A stretch of DNA of 64,000 nt from Dipteris shenzhenensis (Eukaryota; Polypodiophyta; Polypodiopsida; Gleicheniales): the NCBI GenBank assembly GCA_047967505.1, contig CM106539.1; one strand, written 5' to 3'. Shown piece by piece: positions 43,894-54,599 of the stretch (within the stretch, counting starts at the first letter, position 1; each line of letters starts with the position of its first letter). The notes below the pieces were generated by a model. That model was not told the origin of the DNA. It searched no databases and worked only from the letters and a program-made list of their open reading frames with translations. Position numbers and translations under genes: made by a program.

Positions 43894-44589
43894 GTGGTTG
43901 CCATTGTTAGAATTTGCCTACAATGATACAAAACATTCACTACAGGGTTCACTCCGTTTGAGCTGAACTATGGTTATAGACCAGCGAATCTAACTATAGT
44001 TGGAGTACCTCAGAAAGTGCCTAGTGCCGCGAGCTTTGTGGTTCAGATGCGAGAGATGCTAGCACTTGCGAGAGCTAACATCCGCCAAGCTATGGATAGA
44101 GCTAAGGCGTATGCGGATGAAAATCGATCCACTAGAGAATTGAAGGAAGGAGAAAAAGTTTTTCTCAGAGTTCCTTCGCACTCTAAGTCTTTGACTGCAG
44201 GAGAGTGTGCTAAGTTATCACCTCGATATTGTGGGCAATGGTTAATTCTAAAAAGAATAGGCAAGGTAGCCTATAAATTAGAATTGCCACAGGGTTGTAA
44301 GGTGCACCCAGTGTTTCATGTTTCTCGTTTAAAGAAATTTTTGCATACAGGTGACTCACTAATCGAGGGTGTTGTTTTATTTTAGGAGATAGAGGATAAT
44401 GCAAGACACAAACCAACAGGAATCCTGGACCGAGGAACAATGCAAGTGCGCAATCGGAAGATACCCACCATGTTGGTTGCATGGCATAGTCTACCTCTAT
44501 CAGAAGCTACCTGGGAATCCATATACCAGTTACCGAGAGTGTTCCCAAACTTTATCATCGAGGATGCTAATGCCTGAAGAGGGAAGGAA
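43894..44589 (+). pseudogene. inner Gypsy integrase C-terminus and chromodomain-like end
   Basis: Resumes with WLPLLEFAYNDTKHS-type sequence. It continues with MREMLALARANIRQAMDRAK, LSPRYCGQWLILKRIGKVAY and HPVFHVSRLKKF. After a TAG at 44383 it reads RNRKIPTMLVAWHSLPLSEA, a chromodomain-like tail. The polypurine tract GAAGAGGGAAGGAA (44576-44589) follows. Confidence 0.85.
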
Positions 44590-44960
44590 TGTTACGCTCA
44601 AGTCGAGGTAACATGACCTCGGAAGGGTCAGTCGACATTTTCCTTTCAAGGATCAATGTTTGTATTATATTTGTTTTAACTTCATGTAAATGATCAAAAA
44701 GGAATAAAGGTCAAGGTCCTTGGTGAGGGTGACATGGCAATAAACTAGGTGGATCTAAGGCTAAGGGACCTAATGCATGAAATGTGCCAAGGGGCAAATT
44801 GTTTAATAATATCCCAAGAGAGGGATAAATGATGCATTAAGGAAGGACCCTAAAATGAAGACATGTGGCATACCACCGAGGTTGGCTGGGAGGTTATTGA
44901 ATGTGTCTGCACCCATGATTCAACGTAACAGTTTAGGAGCAAGCAGATTTTCGCGTTTCA
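44590..44960 (+). repeat. inner Gypsy 3' LTR
   Basis: 371 bp. It matches the 5' LTR except for a ~100-bp deletion after GACATGTGGCATAC and scattered substitutions. Confidence 0.92.
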
Positions 44961-45150
44961 TAGGTTGGGTGATTGGAATGACAGGAAATCTGCAGCAGCA
45001 CCTTTTCCACGGTTTCCTACTGTTTCAGAGGTAAGATGCCCTATGCTAACCCATACAAGCCATCAGATGCCAAGCCAAGAACCAAGCCTACTGCTGGAAA
45101 TGAAAAATCAGCAATTCAGAGCAAGGATGCATGGAAAACATGGAGGTACT
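44961..45150 (+). pseudogene. outer Gypsy gag, second part
   Basis: Continues the gag frame interrupted at 39121 (GDWNDRKSAAAPFPRFP), then loses similarity where the minus-strand integrase piece begins. Confidence 0.6.
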
Positions 45151-45862
45151 AGGAAGCTCCGACTCATATGCCACCTCTCCAAATTTGCGGACGATCTTGT
45201 AGGGACCGTAATACTTGTGAGCAAGCTTTGTGTTGGTGTTATCTTTCAATGAGGCATAACGGTTCTTATGGAGGTGTCAATGCACATAATCTGCTTCTTC
45301 AAAAGATAGATACCTCTTGCGTTCATCCACATACTTCTTCTGCTTGGCTTGGGCATCCTGCATCTTCTTCTTAGCCAATTGCAGAAGGGCATCCATTCTT
45401 TCCGAGTCACTTCTTGCTTGCTGTTTTTTCACAGCCATGTCTGAAATAAAAGGCGGCATCCCAACCTTGCATCCATACATGGCTTCAAAAGGGCTCATGC
45501 CAATGGAAAGGTGTTTAGTACTGTTGTAACAAAATTCAGCAAGAGCCAACCACTTATCCCAGGACTTCTGTGTATCATGACAAAAGTGCCTCAAGTATTC
45601 CTCCACCCATTTGTTCACCCTTTCTGACTGTCCATCCGAATCAGGGTGGTAAGCAATGCTAGGTGTGAGGAGAGTACCCACAGCTGTGAATAACTCCTGC
45701 CAAAAGTGACTCATAAATGTTACATCTCTTTCACTGACAATTTCTTGAGGGAAGCCATGACGCTTAAAAACATGCTCAATAAAATGCAAGCAACCTGTGA
45801 TGCTGAATACCGGGTCTTAGGGGGTATGAAGTGAGCGTGTTTTGTCATTCTATCCACCACCA
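45147..45862 (-). pseudogene. Gypsy integrase fragment in inverted orientation
   Basis: The minus strand reads VVVDRMTKHAHFIPP, a frameshift near 45,785, then RHGFPQEIVSERDVTFMSHF, YHPDSDGQSERVNKWVEEYL, STKHLSIGMSPFEAMYG and, near the end, LAHKYYGPYKIVRKFGEVAY. This is an integrase core and C-terminus from a different Gypsy family. It occupies the place where the outer element's pol should lie, but on the opposite strand. Confidence 0.88.
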
Positions 45863-46079
45863 CATTCTAATCCTATCTACTCCTACCTCCTTCCTCTACC
45901 TGCACTCTCTCTCCCAATCTCTCTCTCTATCTCTCTTCCCCTCGCCCCTTTTCTTTCTCTTCCTCTCCCTTTACCCCTTTCCCTCCTATCTCTCTCTCCT
46001 CCTTCCTCTCCCCTATCCTCTTCCCCTTTTCTGCCATCTCTAGCCCTTCACCAGTTTTGCCCTTGGCTCCTTCATTACA
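45862..46079 (+). repeat. outer Gypsy 3' LTR, 5'-truncated
   Basis: Matches the end of 33034-33161 and 35275-35479. It ends CATTACA and is followed by the target duplication TGCTT. The first ~120 bp of the LTR are missing. Confidence 0.8.
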
Positions 46080-46489
46080 TGCTTCACTCTTGAATGCAAT
46101 ATTGGATTCTTTCTTGCTGCTTCTGCTGCTAATTATCACATTGAATCAATGTTGTACTATAATCATGTTTCTTCAAGTATTTGTCTTAACTAAATTGTTT
46201 CTTGTGCTCCTCTTGTTAAGGCTATGTACTCTGCATCTCCTGATGATAATAAAACTTTTCAATGTTTCTTGCTTAGCCAGCATATAGCTCCATGTGCTAA
46301 GAACATGTATATCCTTATCTTGAGTTTCCGTATATCAGCTCTTTACCATAATCACTATCACAATATCCTTGTATTTCAAAATGTTCCCCTAAATATTCCA
46401 TCCGCACTTGTCTAGTTTCATTCAAGCTTCTCAATCTCTTTCCCTAACGACCAAAGGCTTGCTTTTGTTTTTGCCTAGCCCAGTGCTAG

Positions 46490-47395
46490 TACTCCAGTTG
46501 TATAGCATATACCTGGTCTAATAGTTGGTAGATGTAACAATGAACCAACAAATTGTTTCTTAGCTTTTCATTTAATTTGATTATTTTGGAAGATTTTATA
46601 AATTTGGATTTGCTTTTCATCAATATTCTAAACTTTTCCAAAGTGACAGTTGTTGCTTGGTAATCTAGTGCTTGTAGATCTTTCAATTCAGACTTTGCTG
46701 CCAAACGATGTTTCACTTGATAAAATCAAGTCTTGATGACATCCTAAATCAAAAGCATGTACATGCAATAAAGAGTATGCAATTTACCTTACCCTATACT
46801 ATAGTAAGAAATAGGATTTACATTTGAATTTTCAAATCCTAGCTTGGTAAAATATCCATCTATCCTATTGTACCAACTGCAAGGTGCTCACTTCAAATCA
46901 TACAAGCTTTGTTAAATTTTCAGACCAAATTTTCCTTCCTTGGCTTTGCATACCATCTTGGTTCAATGCACAGCCAGAAACTCAAAACTTCAACTTGTGA
47001 TGACGAACTTCTTCTTCTTCTTTTTGCTTCTTAATGAGCTGTGTTACTGGAATGTTTCCTTTATCATTGTCTTCTGATTCCGATGTAGATGGTATTGTCA
47101 TAATTTCTTTTGTATATCTGAAATCTTCCAAGTGTTGTTTGTCAAGAATTACATTCCTAGAAACAAAAAACTGGATCACATAATATATATTGCTATGCGC
47201 TGCTCACCATGTCTAACCATGATACTTTTTCCGGACGTTGTGTCAAGCTTCCTTCTTTGCTTTCTCAGTGTGTGTGCATATGCTATGCATCCAAATATTC
47301 TCGAGCACCTAGCTTCGGTTTCATATTGTAAATCCCTCAATGGTGTCCTTCCTCTTACTTTTCCGCAATTTCAAATAGGGTGATCCGTCGCCATA
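46490..47395 (-). mobile_element. decayed Copia pol (integrase end to RT)
   Basis: Minus-strand frames give SRIFGCIAYAHTLRKQRRKL, FVSRNVILDKQHLEDF, then GRKIWSEN and QSLYDLKAPCSWYNRIDGYF-type RT sequence. A C-terminal GSLLHLPTIRPGICYTTGV-like segment ends it. Many stops and shifts. No LTRs assigned. Confidence 0.75.
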
Positions 47396-47679
47396 TTTTC
47401 GTGTCGAAGTTAATCAAAATAGTTTAAATGAAATTATCATACCGCTTATGACCGCTTATGCCCTTATTTTGATGAAGAGTAGACTTTGATCTATGCTAAA
47501 AATATTTGATTCTTGAACTCCTGGTATCAACCTATGAAGTGTGCCTTCTTTGACTCTTTTTTTGATCACCTCATATCCTCCTCTGTAATTGCTCATATGC
47601 AAAGGCACACACAAAACCAATGCGAAAATGTCTTCTAGATCATGTTAGAGGTTAATGCTTAATTTAGGGTACTAACTAA

Positions 47680-48224
47680 TGTCGTTTCTAGACCAATGGT
47701 CATTTTTAAACTCTAACATCAATTAAGCTCAACTAGGGCGATTACAAACACAATGGATCAATTTACAAGAATTGACCTGCTATGTGGCACTACCACGTCA
47801 CTTAGGGGTTTTTTTTAATCCTAAAAATATAACTACATAGAGCGGTTGTGCCTTGTTCTTGTGTGTATCTCTAACACACAAATTGTATGCTATGCCCCTT
47901 CGATTGTGAGAGCTTTTTCAATACAAGTTGGCTCATTGATGTCTGGACCAATGGTCATTTTTTAATTGTAACATCAATTAAGCTCAACCAGGGTGATTAT
48001 GAACACCATGGGTCAATTTAAACAAATTGACCTGCCATGTGGCACTACCATATCACTAAGGGTTTGAAAAACCTTAAAAATATAACTACATAGAGTAGTT
48101 GTGTCTTCTTCGTGTGTGTATCTACACACATCTTGTATGCTGTCCCCCTTCGATTGTGAGATTTTTTTCAATACAAGTTGGCTTTTTCTTTTGGTGTTCA
48201 CAATCGCTTCCTATTGTCCCAACA
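47680..48224 (+). repeat. two tandem LTR copies
   Basis: Copy 1 (47680-47939) and copy 2 (47940-48224) start TGTC and share GACCAATGGTCATTTTTAA and CCCCTTCGATTGTGAGA. Copy 2 ends CCCAACA directly before a primer-binding site. Copy 1 lacks the last ~35 bp. Tandem LTRs suggest unequal or intra-element recombination. Confidence 0.75.
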
Positions 48225-48236
48225 TGGTATCAAAGC
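48225..48236 (+). promoter_or_regulatory. primer-binding site after tandem LTRs
   Basis: TGGTATCAAAGC, an initiator-tRNA-Met-type PBS. About 125 bp of leader follow before another repeat begins. Confidence 0.75.
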
Positions 48237-48360
48237 AATGCAAAAGTAAAGAATTCTCAGCTCGTTTTTTGTTCTAGGCTAGAGCATACAACGTTAATAA
48301 CAATTTTCCATCATCTGCAAGCAACCAACAAGATTCTAAAAACCTACTTCTACAAAAAAT

Positions 48361-48653
48361 CATATATCTAGATGAATCCAAGAACATGCCCAAACTCATT
48401 CTCTAAAAACACAACACAATGTGCAATTTCAATCTCATGATAGTCAATCATAAGATTGAAAACCACAAATTCCATCACGCATAGCAAGGACTAGCTACTC
48501 AGACATCCCGACTCACGTCATCAGCATCCAACAGTGAGTGTATACTATAGACCATAGTATAAGCATATGCTCTCACACATACAAATCCACATACCAACAT
48601 ATACTTGAGCATACAAAGGTCTTCGTACTGAATTTCTATCGGCACTCTTAAGA
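48361..48653 (-). repeat. old Copia LTR segment, copy C
   Basis: ~85% alike to copies A and B at 25.7-26.6 kb. It lacks the TATAAATGG promoter-like stretch by a short deletion. Confidence 0.75.
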
Positions 48654-48680
48654 GGAAGGGCAAACTCAGCAACGACAAAG

Positions 48681-49489
48681 TGAAACCCAAATCAAATGAA
48701 AATCACAATTCACTTTGGCGCTGGAAATTTCGAACACTCCTCGAAAAACGTGCTGAAGAGGTGGAAATCAAATTGCCAATAAGATGAGCGCTGGGAGAAA
48801 GGGTAAGGAGAAAAACACAACACTAGGGCCCAGAAATAAGGGCTGGCCCCCTCGGAGGTCTTTATTGCAATAGAATAAGGCTTTGTACGACTGGCTCTCA
48901 CAAGAGCATGGACTGAGTACAATATGTGTGTTCTACAGCTCTGAGGCTCTTCTTTTATAGATTTAGCCTCCAACTCGAGAGCAAGAGCTTTCTAATAAAC
49001 TGGGGCTAGCTTGTAGCTTTTTTCGAAGCCTAAATTAGGCATACTTTTCTTAGAAAGCTGAGCTTTTCCTAAAATCAGCTTTAGGGGGCTTTTCTTAGAA
49101 ATTGCCCTGGAATTCTTGCTGATTTGGCATTGTGGGATCCTCCATAAAGTAGGCATCCACATCTTGGTGCGTTTTGCCTTGTAGGACCTACTTTTTGCAC
49201 TTTTTCCTTAATTCTAGGGCCTTTTTACACTCCTATTGGTCCTACACATTGCCACAAACAAAAACCAACACTTTAACCCGTTAAAGGTTAGACTAATGCA
49301 TGCATTCTAGTTCTTGGACTATTTCTAGTCTCTTGTGGGTGTCCTCACAGTTCTCTTTTTACCAATGCAAGGCAAAATTATAAACAATAAAACTTATTCT
49401 TGGTTAACCAACTTCACCATTCTTTGACCGAAGTCAATTCTAATAAAAATTATTCTTTATTTTCTTAGGAGAAGTCCCAAATGGTGACA
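48681..49489 (-). repeat. putative Gypsy 3' LTR
   Basis: The minus strand starts TGTCACCATTTGGGAC at 49489 after AGCCGAGGAGA. A TATAAAAGAAGAG promoter-like box lies near 48,955 and AATAAAG near 48,866. It follows the chromodomain end of the minus-strand Gypsy pol. The 3' boundary at 48681 is a guess from a TG/CA end. Confidence 0.45.
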
Positions 49490-49573
49490 TCTCCTCGGCT
49501 TCTAATCAGTTGTCCTAAAATGAAAAGCTTCTTGATACAACTGTAGAACTTGAGAGTACTCTGAGAATAATTC

Positions 49574-50768
49574 CTAATCTACCCACTCGGCCTCAAGTGC
49601 CACATAATTCTTAAACTTGATAAGGTATCTACGGATAACCTTGCCTCTGGGTCCTTTCTTCTCTGTATGATATACAATTTGTTCTGGTTGGAGGATCTCC
49701 TCAATCTCTTCCACTTCAGGTGGCTCTTCTTGAACTAGTTCTATGGGTCCTGGTCCTTGATACTTCTTTAGAAGAGTCATATGAAAAGCATTGAGAATCT
49801 TCCAAGTCTCGGGCAGCTCTAGTCGAAAAGCGACTTCATTTATGGCCTCACTAACTCTGAATGGTCTATAATACCTGGGAGACAGCTTTGGGTATACTTT
49901 CTCTTTTCCTTTCATCTTTCTGAGCCGTGCTTTTTTGAACTTTAGTAACACCTAGTCTCCTTGGAGATTCATCTCCCTCCCGTGCTTGTCTGCTGCCTTC
50001 TTTTGCTTTTGTTGAGATCTTTCAATTGCTGTCAAAACTTGAGAGAAATCTGTATCTAAGTCTCGAACACACTGGTGGGCTGCAAATATCTCCTCCTTTG
50101 TTCTGAGGATAGGTGGCAGAATCACCTTTCCATAAATAACTTCAAATGGGACTTTTCCTGTGGAGCAATGCTCTCCAGAATAAACTAGTCATCTTGGGGT
50201 CTCGATCACTAACAATCGACTTAGGCATCCCATGGTACTTGAAAATCTATGTCGAAAACAATCTGGCCATGTGATCTGCCTTAATCTTACTGGAATGAAA
50301 TGGCTTGCTTGCTGAACCTGTCAATGATGGTCCATATCCCATCATCCCCGTATCTCGATCTAGGAAGATCAAAGATGAAATCCATGGCAATACTTTCCCA
50401 TGGTCCTTGTTGTATGGGCAACGGCATGAGAAATCATGGGGTTTGTGCCTATCATACTTTACCTTTTGGCACGTAAGACATTCAATTACAAACTTGTGAA
50501 TTACAAACTTGTGAATGTCTTTTCGCATCCCTGGCCAAAAGAAATATCTCTCGATGGCCTGTGTAGTAGACAAAATGCCTCGATGCCCTGCATAAGGAGC
50601 ATGACATTCTTCCAAAACATTGGCTCGCATGTCTTGAGTCACACAAAGATGATCATCTTTCATGAGAAATCCGTCTTTCAGTGTATACTGCCTGGATGAT
50701 ACTCCTTGCTGAATATTTCTCATGGTCTCTCCGAAATATGGATCTTGTAAATTAGTAAACAAGCCCAT
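49574..50768 (-). pseudogene. Gypsy (chromovirus-type) integrase fragment, minus strand
   Basis: 50768-50247 holds the zinc-binding H2C2 region (HAPYAGHRGILSTTQAIERY, ECLTCQKVKYDRHKP) and the start of the core, which runs out of frame. 49951-49574 holds the integrase C-terminus (LSPRYYRPFRVSEAINEVAF) and a chromodomain-like end (RYLIKFKNYVALEAEWVD). The catalytic core between them is largely deleted. A 15-bp duplication at about 50489-50520 repeats HKFVI. Confidence 0.85.
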
Positions 50769-50849
50769 TTTATTCCATGTAAAAAGGAGTTGTCTGCTCT
50801 TGAAACAGCAAGGTTACTCATTACAAAAATCTTTAGGTTACATGGGTTA

Positions 50850-51680
50850 CCAAAATCTATTCTCTCTATAAGGGTGGCTGACACTTTTGGACAGCCTTAT
50901 TTGAAAACCTAGAAACCAGACTGAAGTCTACCACAGCCTTCCATTCTCAAGAAGATGGTCAAAGCAAAAATGCCAACCAAATCATGATCACCTTACTTCA
51001 GTTTTACGTCCATGACAAACCTAGAAAATGGCCGGAATTCTACCCATACTAGAGTTTGCTTGTAATAATACTGTGCATACTTCCACCAAGAAAGCCCCAT
51101 TCGAAATCATGTACGGCCACTCTTTAGCCACTCCAATAACACACTTGTGGGAGTGAATTTTTCTGCTGACCAGTTTGCTGAGGATATGTTGCAGCTTTTT
51201 GAGCAGGTAAAAGAACATATCAAGAGGGTTCAAGTTCAACAATCCAAGGTAGCCATTAAGAAGAGAAAAGAAGTAGATTATGATAAGGATGACTAGGTCT
51301 TACAGAAGATTGATAAAAGAAGCATCAACTAAGTGAGGGGAAGTACAAAATATGTCAAGTTAACATCAAACTTTTATGGTCCATTTTAGATCTCAGCAGC
51401 CTTGTATCCAGAAGAAGGATCCCGAGCATATGAGTTGAGGTTACCAGCCCACTAACGCATGAAGAATATCTTTCAACACAATTTGAAGAGATACCATGGA
51501 AATACTTTTGCATTTTTTGATATTCAGCATCAAGAGGAGCCTGAACTTGAAGATGAGATTGAAGTTCTTACTCCAGAATAGATTGTGTACCATCAAGAGA
51601 AGAGTATCCGTGGAAAGAAGAGATATATATATCTGCTCAAGCTCAAAAACCAGCCAGCCAGTGATGCGCAATGAATAAAA
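50850..51680 (+). pseudogene. Gypsy integrase fragment, plus strand
   Basis: Broken plus-strand frames read FHSQEDGQSKNANQIM, then NNTVHTSTKKAPFEIMYGHS and PITHLWE. A distant chromodomain-like end, IVYHQEKSIRGKKRY, lies near 51.6 kb. It faces away from the minus-strand copy at 49.6-50.8 kb, with about 80 bp between them, so it is an independent or inverted insertion. Decayed, with many stops. Confidence 0.72.
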
Positions 51681-53380
51681 GAAGAGTTCTTTACAGATTT
51701 TCCACACACACTCACAGATTATAAAGAGGCAATGCGACTGTAGAAATAAAATCCCCATAGAGGAGTTGATTGGCTGCCAAACACCAGATGGATTTTGATG
51801 GTTGCCCACAATAGCCTTCCATATTCTCCCTGTCCTAGCAACAGTCATCAAAGCCTAGCAAAAAATCAAGAGTATCCCTACTATTATGGGTTCTCCCTCA
51901 GACTAAAGATGAGAGGCCCATTAGGTGGGATGAGTACTTTGTTGCTGATTCAGGATGTCCACTGTGTTATTAGAGTGACAATGGATTTCCCGCCATAAAA
52001 TTCTCCCCTTCTTTGACTACACGGTCAAGACTGCTAGACGCGCAAAAAATTCAGAGCTTAAAATAATACCTACTCGCAGAGCACATTGGGAGAGCTTTGA
52101 CATTAACACTTCCCATGCAGACTCAATTCTGGAGGCAACACAAGATATCCTACTGAAGAGGTAAATTTCCTGGCTCTTCCAGCACGGTGGGATCCTAATC
52201 AATACACTACATCAACGGAGGTTCCATTGCCCATCTCACACACTCAAGACCTCAGGTGTTTTTACAAGGGGAGGATTCAGATGGGCCCATCTTGATCTAG
52301 AGAAGAGTCCCTCAGCCTATCACAATGGATGCAGTACCAGTCTCTGTGTCTAGGCCTCATTCTCCTTCTGAAATTCAGCCCAGGACATTATTGCAAGTGT
52401 CATTGCATGGCAGACATGGTGATCCAGATGTACAAAGGCTACAGATGGGACTCAACCTTTTGGCTCTGTCATTTTCTATTATCCGAACGGACATTATTCA
52501 CACCCTCATAGCCACTTGAGACAAGATTCAAGACTCTTCATGCACTGTTGTGGTGGCTAAGAGAGCAAAAAGTGGGACCACGGGTTTATTTTTCGCATAT
52601 ACTGCCACAGGATGTTTGTGGCATTTCTCCTCTCCGAATTGCTTGCAACAGCATCATTTCTTCTTAGCATGATGTTGTAAGAAAAGTTTATTATGGATTT
52701 ATGTATTTTGGTCAAGCTTAATAGAAGTTCACTTATTTGCCCTCCCCCTCCCTCCCGAAAAAGAAAAAAAGATAAGGAAAGAAAGAAGACCACATGGATT
52801 ACATGCAAATAATTGCAATTGAATTTAAAGTATTGGGCAGCCATTTGAGTTTTAATTTTCAATCACATCATTGGCGAGACTTTCACATCGTACCTCCGCA
52901 GTTGTGCCCACAGAAGCAAAATGAAGAGCGTTATGTTGTGGCCTTGCACGAACATGAATCTACATAACATTGAGAACAATAAGTAAATTGTATGTATCAT
53001 TTCTATCATGCCAACATTGAAGGTAAGTTTTAGTGCAACCCTACCTCTGTGCAAGAAAGGGCTTTGAGAACATCATTTTTCCTTTGGTGTAAGCAGGAAA
53101 GTACAGCAAGTCTAGCAAAAGCTGTCAAGCTTAAATTTCAGATCAATCTTCTGATGGAGACCTTTTCGTTTATAATGAGAGACTCAAGGGAGGACCACCA
53201 AGAAAGAACCCTTAAACTCCTCCTAAACCCTACAACCCCCAATGAAGGCGAAAGCCTTCATTACCCCAACAACAATGGTATCGATTTGTTTAATGTTTGC
53301 AAATACAATGAGCAGTTAAGCATGGTCTATACAAACCCATTTCTAGCCATAGCAATGAAGGAAAATCAAAATGACTGAGA
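51681..53380. other. no gene identified
   Basis: Mixed sequence. 52.2-52.65 kb reads as open but shifting plus-strand frames (MDAVPVSVSRPHSPSEIQP) with no recognised family. Nothing diagnostic elsewhere. Confidence 0.35.
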
Positions 53381-53384
53381 AGTC

Positions 53385-53595
53385 ATGAATTTTGTACAGC
53401 ACAACCAAAAAGAAAAAAGTGGTACACATTTCATTTGAATTTCCAAGGATTTCACATCTATTAAAGTGTAGATACGCTAAAGGTAGACAAATTTTGTACA
53501 ACATACCTAAAAAGAAAAAACTCGTACACATTTCATTTGAATTTCCAAGGGTTTCACATCTATTAAAGTGCAAATACGCTACATGTAAATCACAA
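53385..53595. repeat. tandem duplication, ~110-bp unit
   Basis: Two copies share GTACACATTTCATTTGAATT, TTTCACATCTATTAAAGTG and AGATACGCTA/AAATACGCTA. Confidence 0.85.
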
Positions 53596-54290
53596 CCATT
53601 CCCTTAAAGGTTAAATTGACTTCATAAGGGAATGATAGTCAATCTAATTGGAAGGTCATGTGGCTATACTAACTTCGTAAACTGCCATTTGCTCATATAC
53701 TTCCACATTAGCTTTGCTGGAACTAATTCCGGCTTACACCTCTTTTGGAAGTTACTAGTATGTCTCTCTTACTTTCCCCCATCTCACTCCTTCATCTTCT
53801 TTGCCATTCTTGCAAACTCCATCCTGCCATCTTTCTTCATTAGCACACCAACGCAAACCTTCCCCAACAGGATCGCCAAAAATGTTGGCCCCGACGTTCC
53901 ACACTTTGCTTCTTTTTGCTCATACATGTATTCAGTTGTCCACACAGCAAATTGCGAAGGAATATACCTATTACCAAATGGTCTAATGAAAGAAGTTGCT
54001 TGTCATATGATGGATTTATCGTGCCCAAATCCCCCTCAAAGATTGCACTCATAAGGAAAATAACTGCATTCATTGCTGTACAAGCGGGCACCACCGCACT
54101 CAACACACCCATGGCTTCCTGTTCCTCCCATGCCCATAACTCTCCTACCTTGACCTTCTACATCTATCTATGCACACTTGCTCATGAACACCACTGCACA
54201 CCACCCGACTACTACTAACTGCCGCAAACACTCACAATCTTCTCACACCCATCCACACTAATCCCATCCACACTACTCCCCAACAGCTCT
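53596..54290. other. no gene identified
   Basis: A 140-codon plus-strand frame (53632-54054) and a 90-codon minus-strand frame overlap here. Neither shows a domain. Confidence 0.35.
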
Positions 54291-54291
54291 C

Positions 54292-54564
54292 TCTGTGAGG
54301 AGATGGTGAGTGAGAGAGAGCAAGAGAGAGTGAGAGCTGGAAGCTTGGAAGCTGAAAGCTTAGTTGCAATAGAAGAGTGTGAGAGTACAACACAATGAGA
54401 GAAAGATAAGGTTTTGTCCTAGTGACAAAACCTTAGTAGTCACTAACCATAGTTAGTGAACTAACTGCGGTTAGGGGGAAAAACCTCTTAAAGAGGAAAA
54501 AGTGCCCCTAACTAGCTTATTATATTACATTGGTCACTGCTGAATTATATCTATAATTCTAACA
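54292..54564 (-). repeat. 3' LTR of the minus-strand Copia
   Basis: The minus strand starts TGTTAGAATTATAG at 54564 after a CTGCAGGGGGG purine run. The end near 54292 (CTCACA) is inferred from the TG/CA rule, not from a second LTR. Confidence 0.6.
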
Positions 54565-54599
54565 CCCCCCTGCAGTGCCAATGTCATGTACAAGGCTGA

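Larger units (their letters stand above)
39122..44960 (+). mobile_element. inner Gypsy element, RT-deleted
   Basis: 5-bp target duplication TAGGT (39117-39121, 44961-44965). LTRs are 463 and 371 bp; the 3' copy lacks ~100 bp. A PBS and a PPT are present. Contents in order: an unexpected ORF in the leader, a shortened gag with zinc knuckle, protease, RNase H, integrase and a chromodomain-like end. The reverse transcriptase is missing and the integrase is interrupted by 1.07 kb of foreign DNA. It is inserted in the outer Gypsy gag. Confidence 0.93.
33034..46079 (+). mobile_element. outer Gypsy-type retroelement, nested and rearranged
   Basis: The target duplication TGCTT flanks 33034 and 46079 (33029-33033, 46080-46084). 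The 5' LTR is 33034-33161 plus 35275-35479, split by a small LTR element. A PBS starts at 35481, gag runs from 37555 and the 3' LTR is 45862-46079. Gag is split by an inner Gypsy element. The pol region is absent and replaced by a minus-strand integrase piece, and the 3' LTR lacks its first ~120 bp. Most of its 13 kb is nested inserts. TATATAAG at about 33107 is a likely LTR promoter. Confidence 0.82.

Noticed and set aside
53632-54112. ORFs on both strands near 53.6-54.1 kb
   Set aside because: Neither shows a domain, and they overlap each other; kept only as an unassigned interval.
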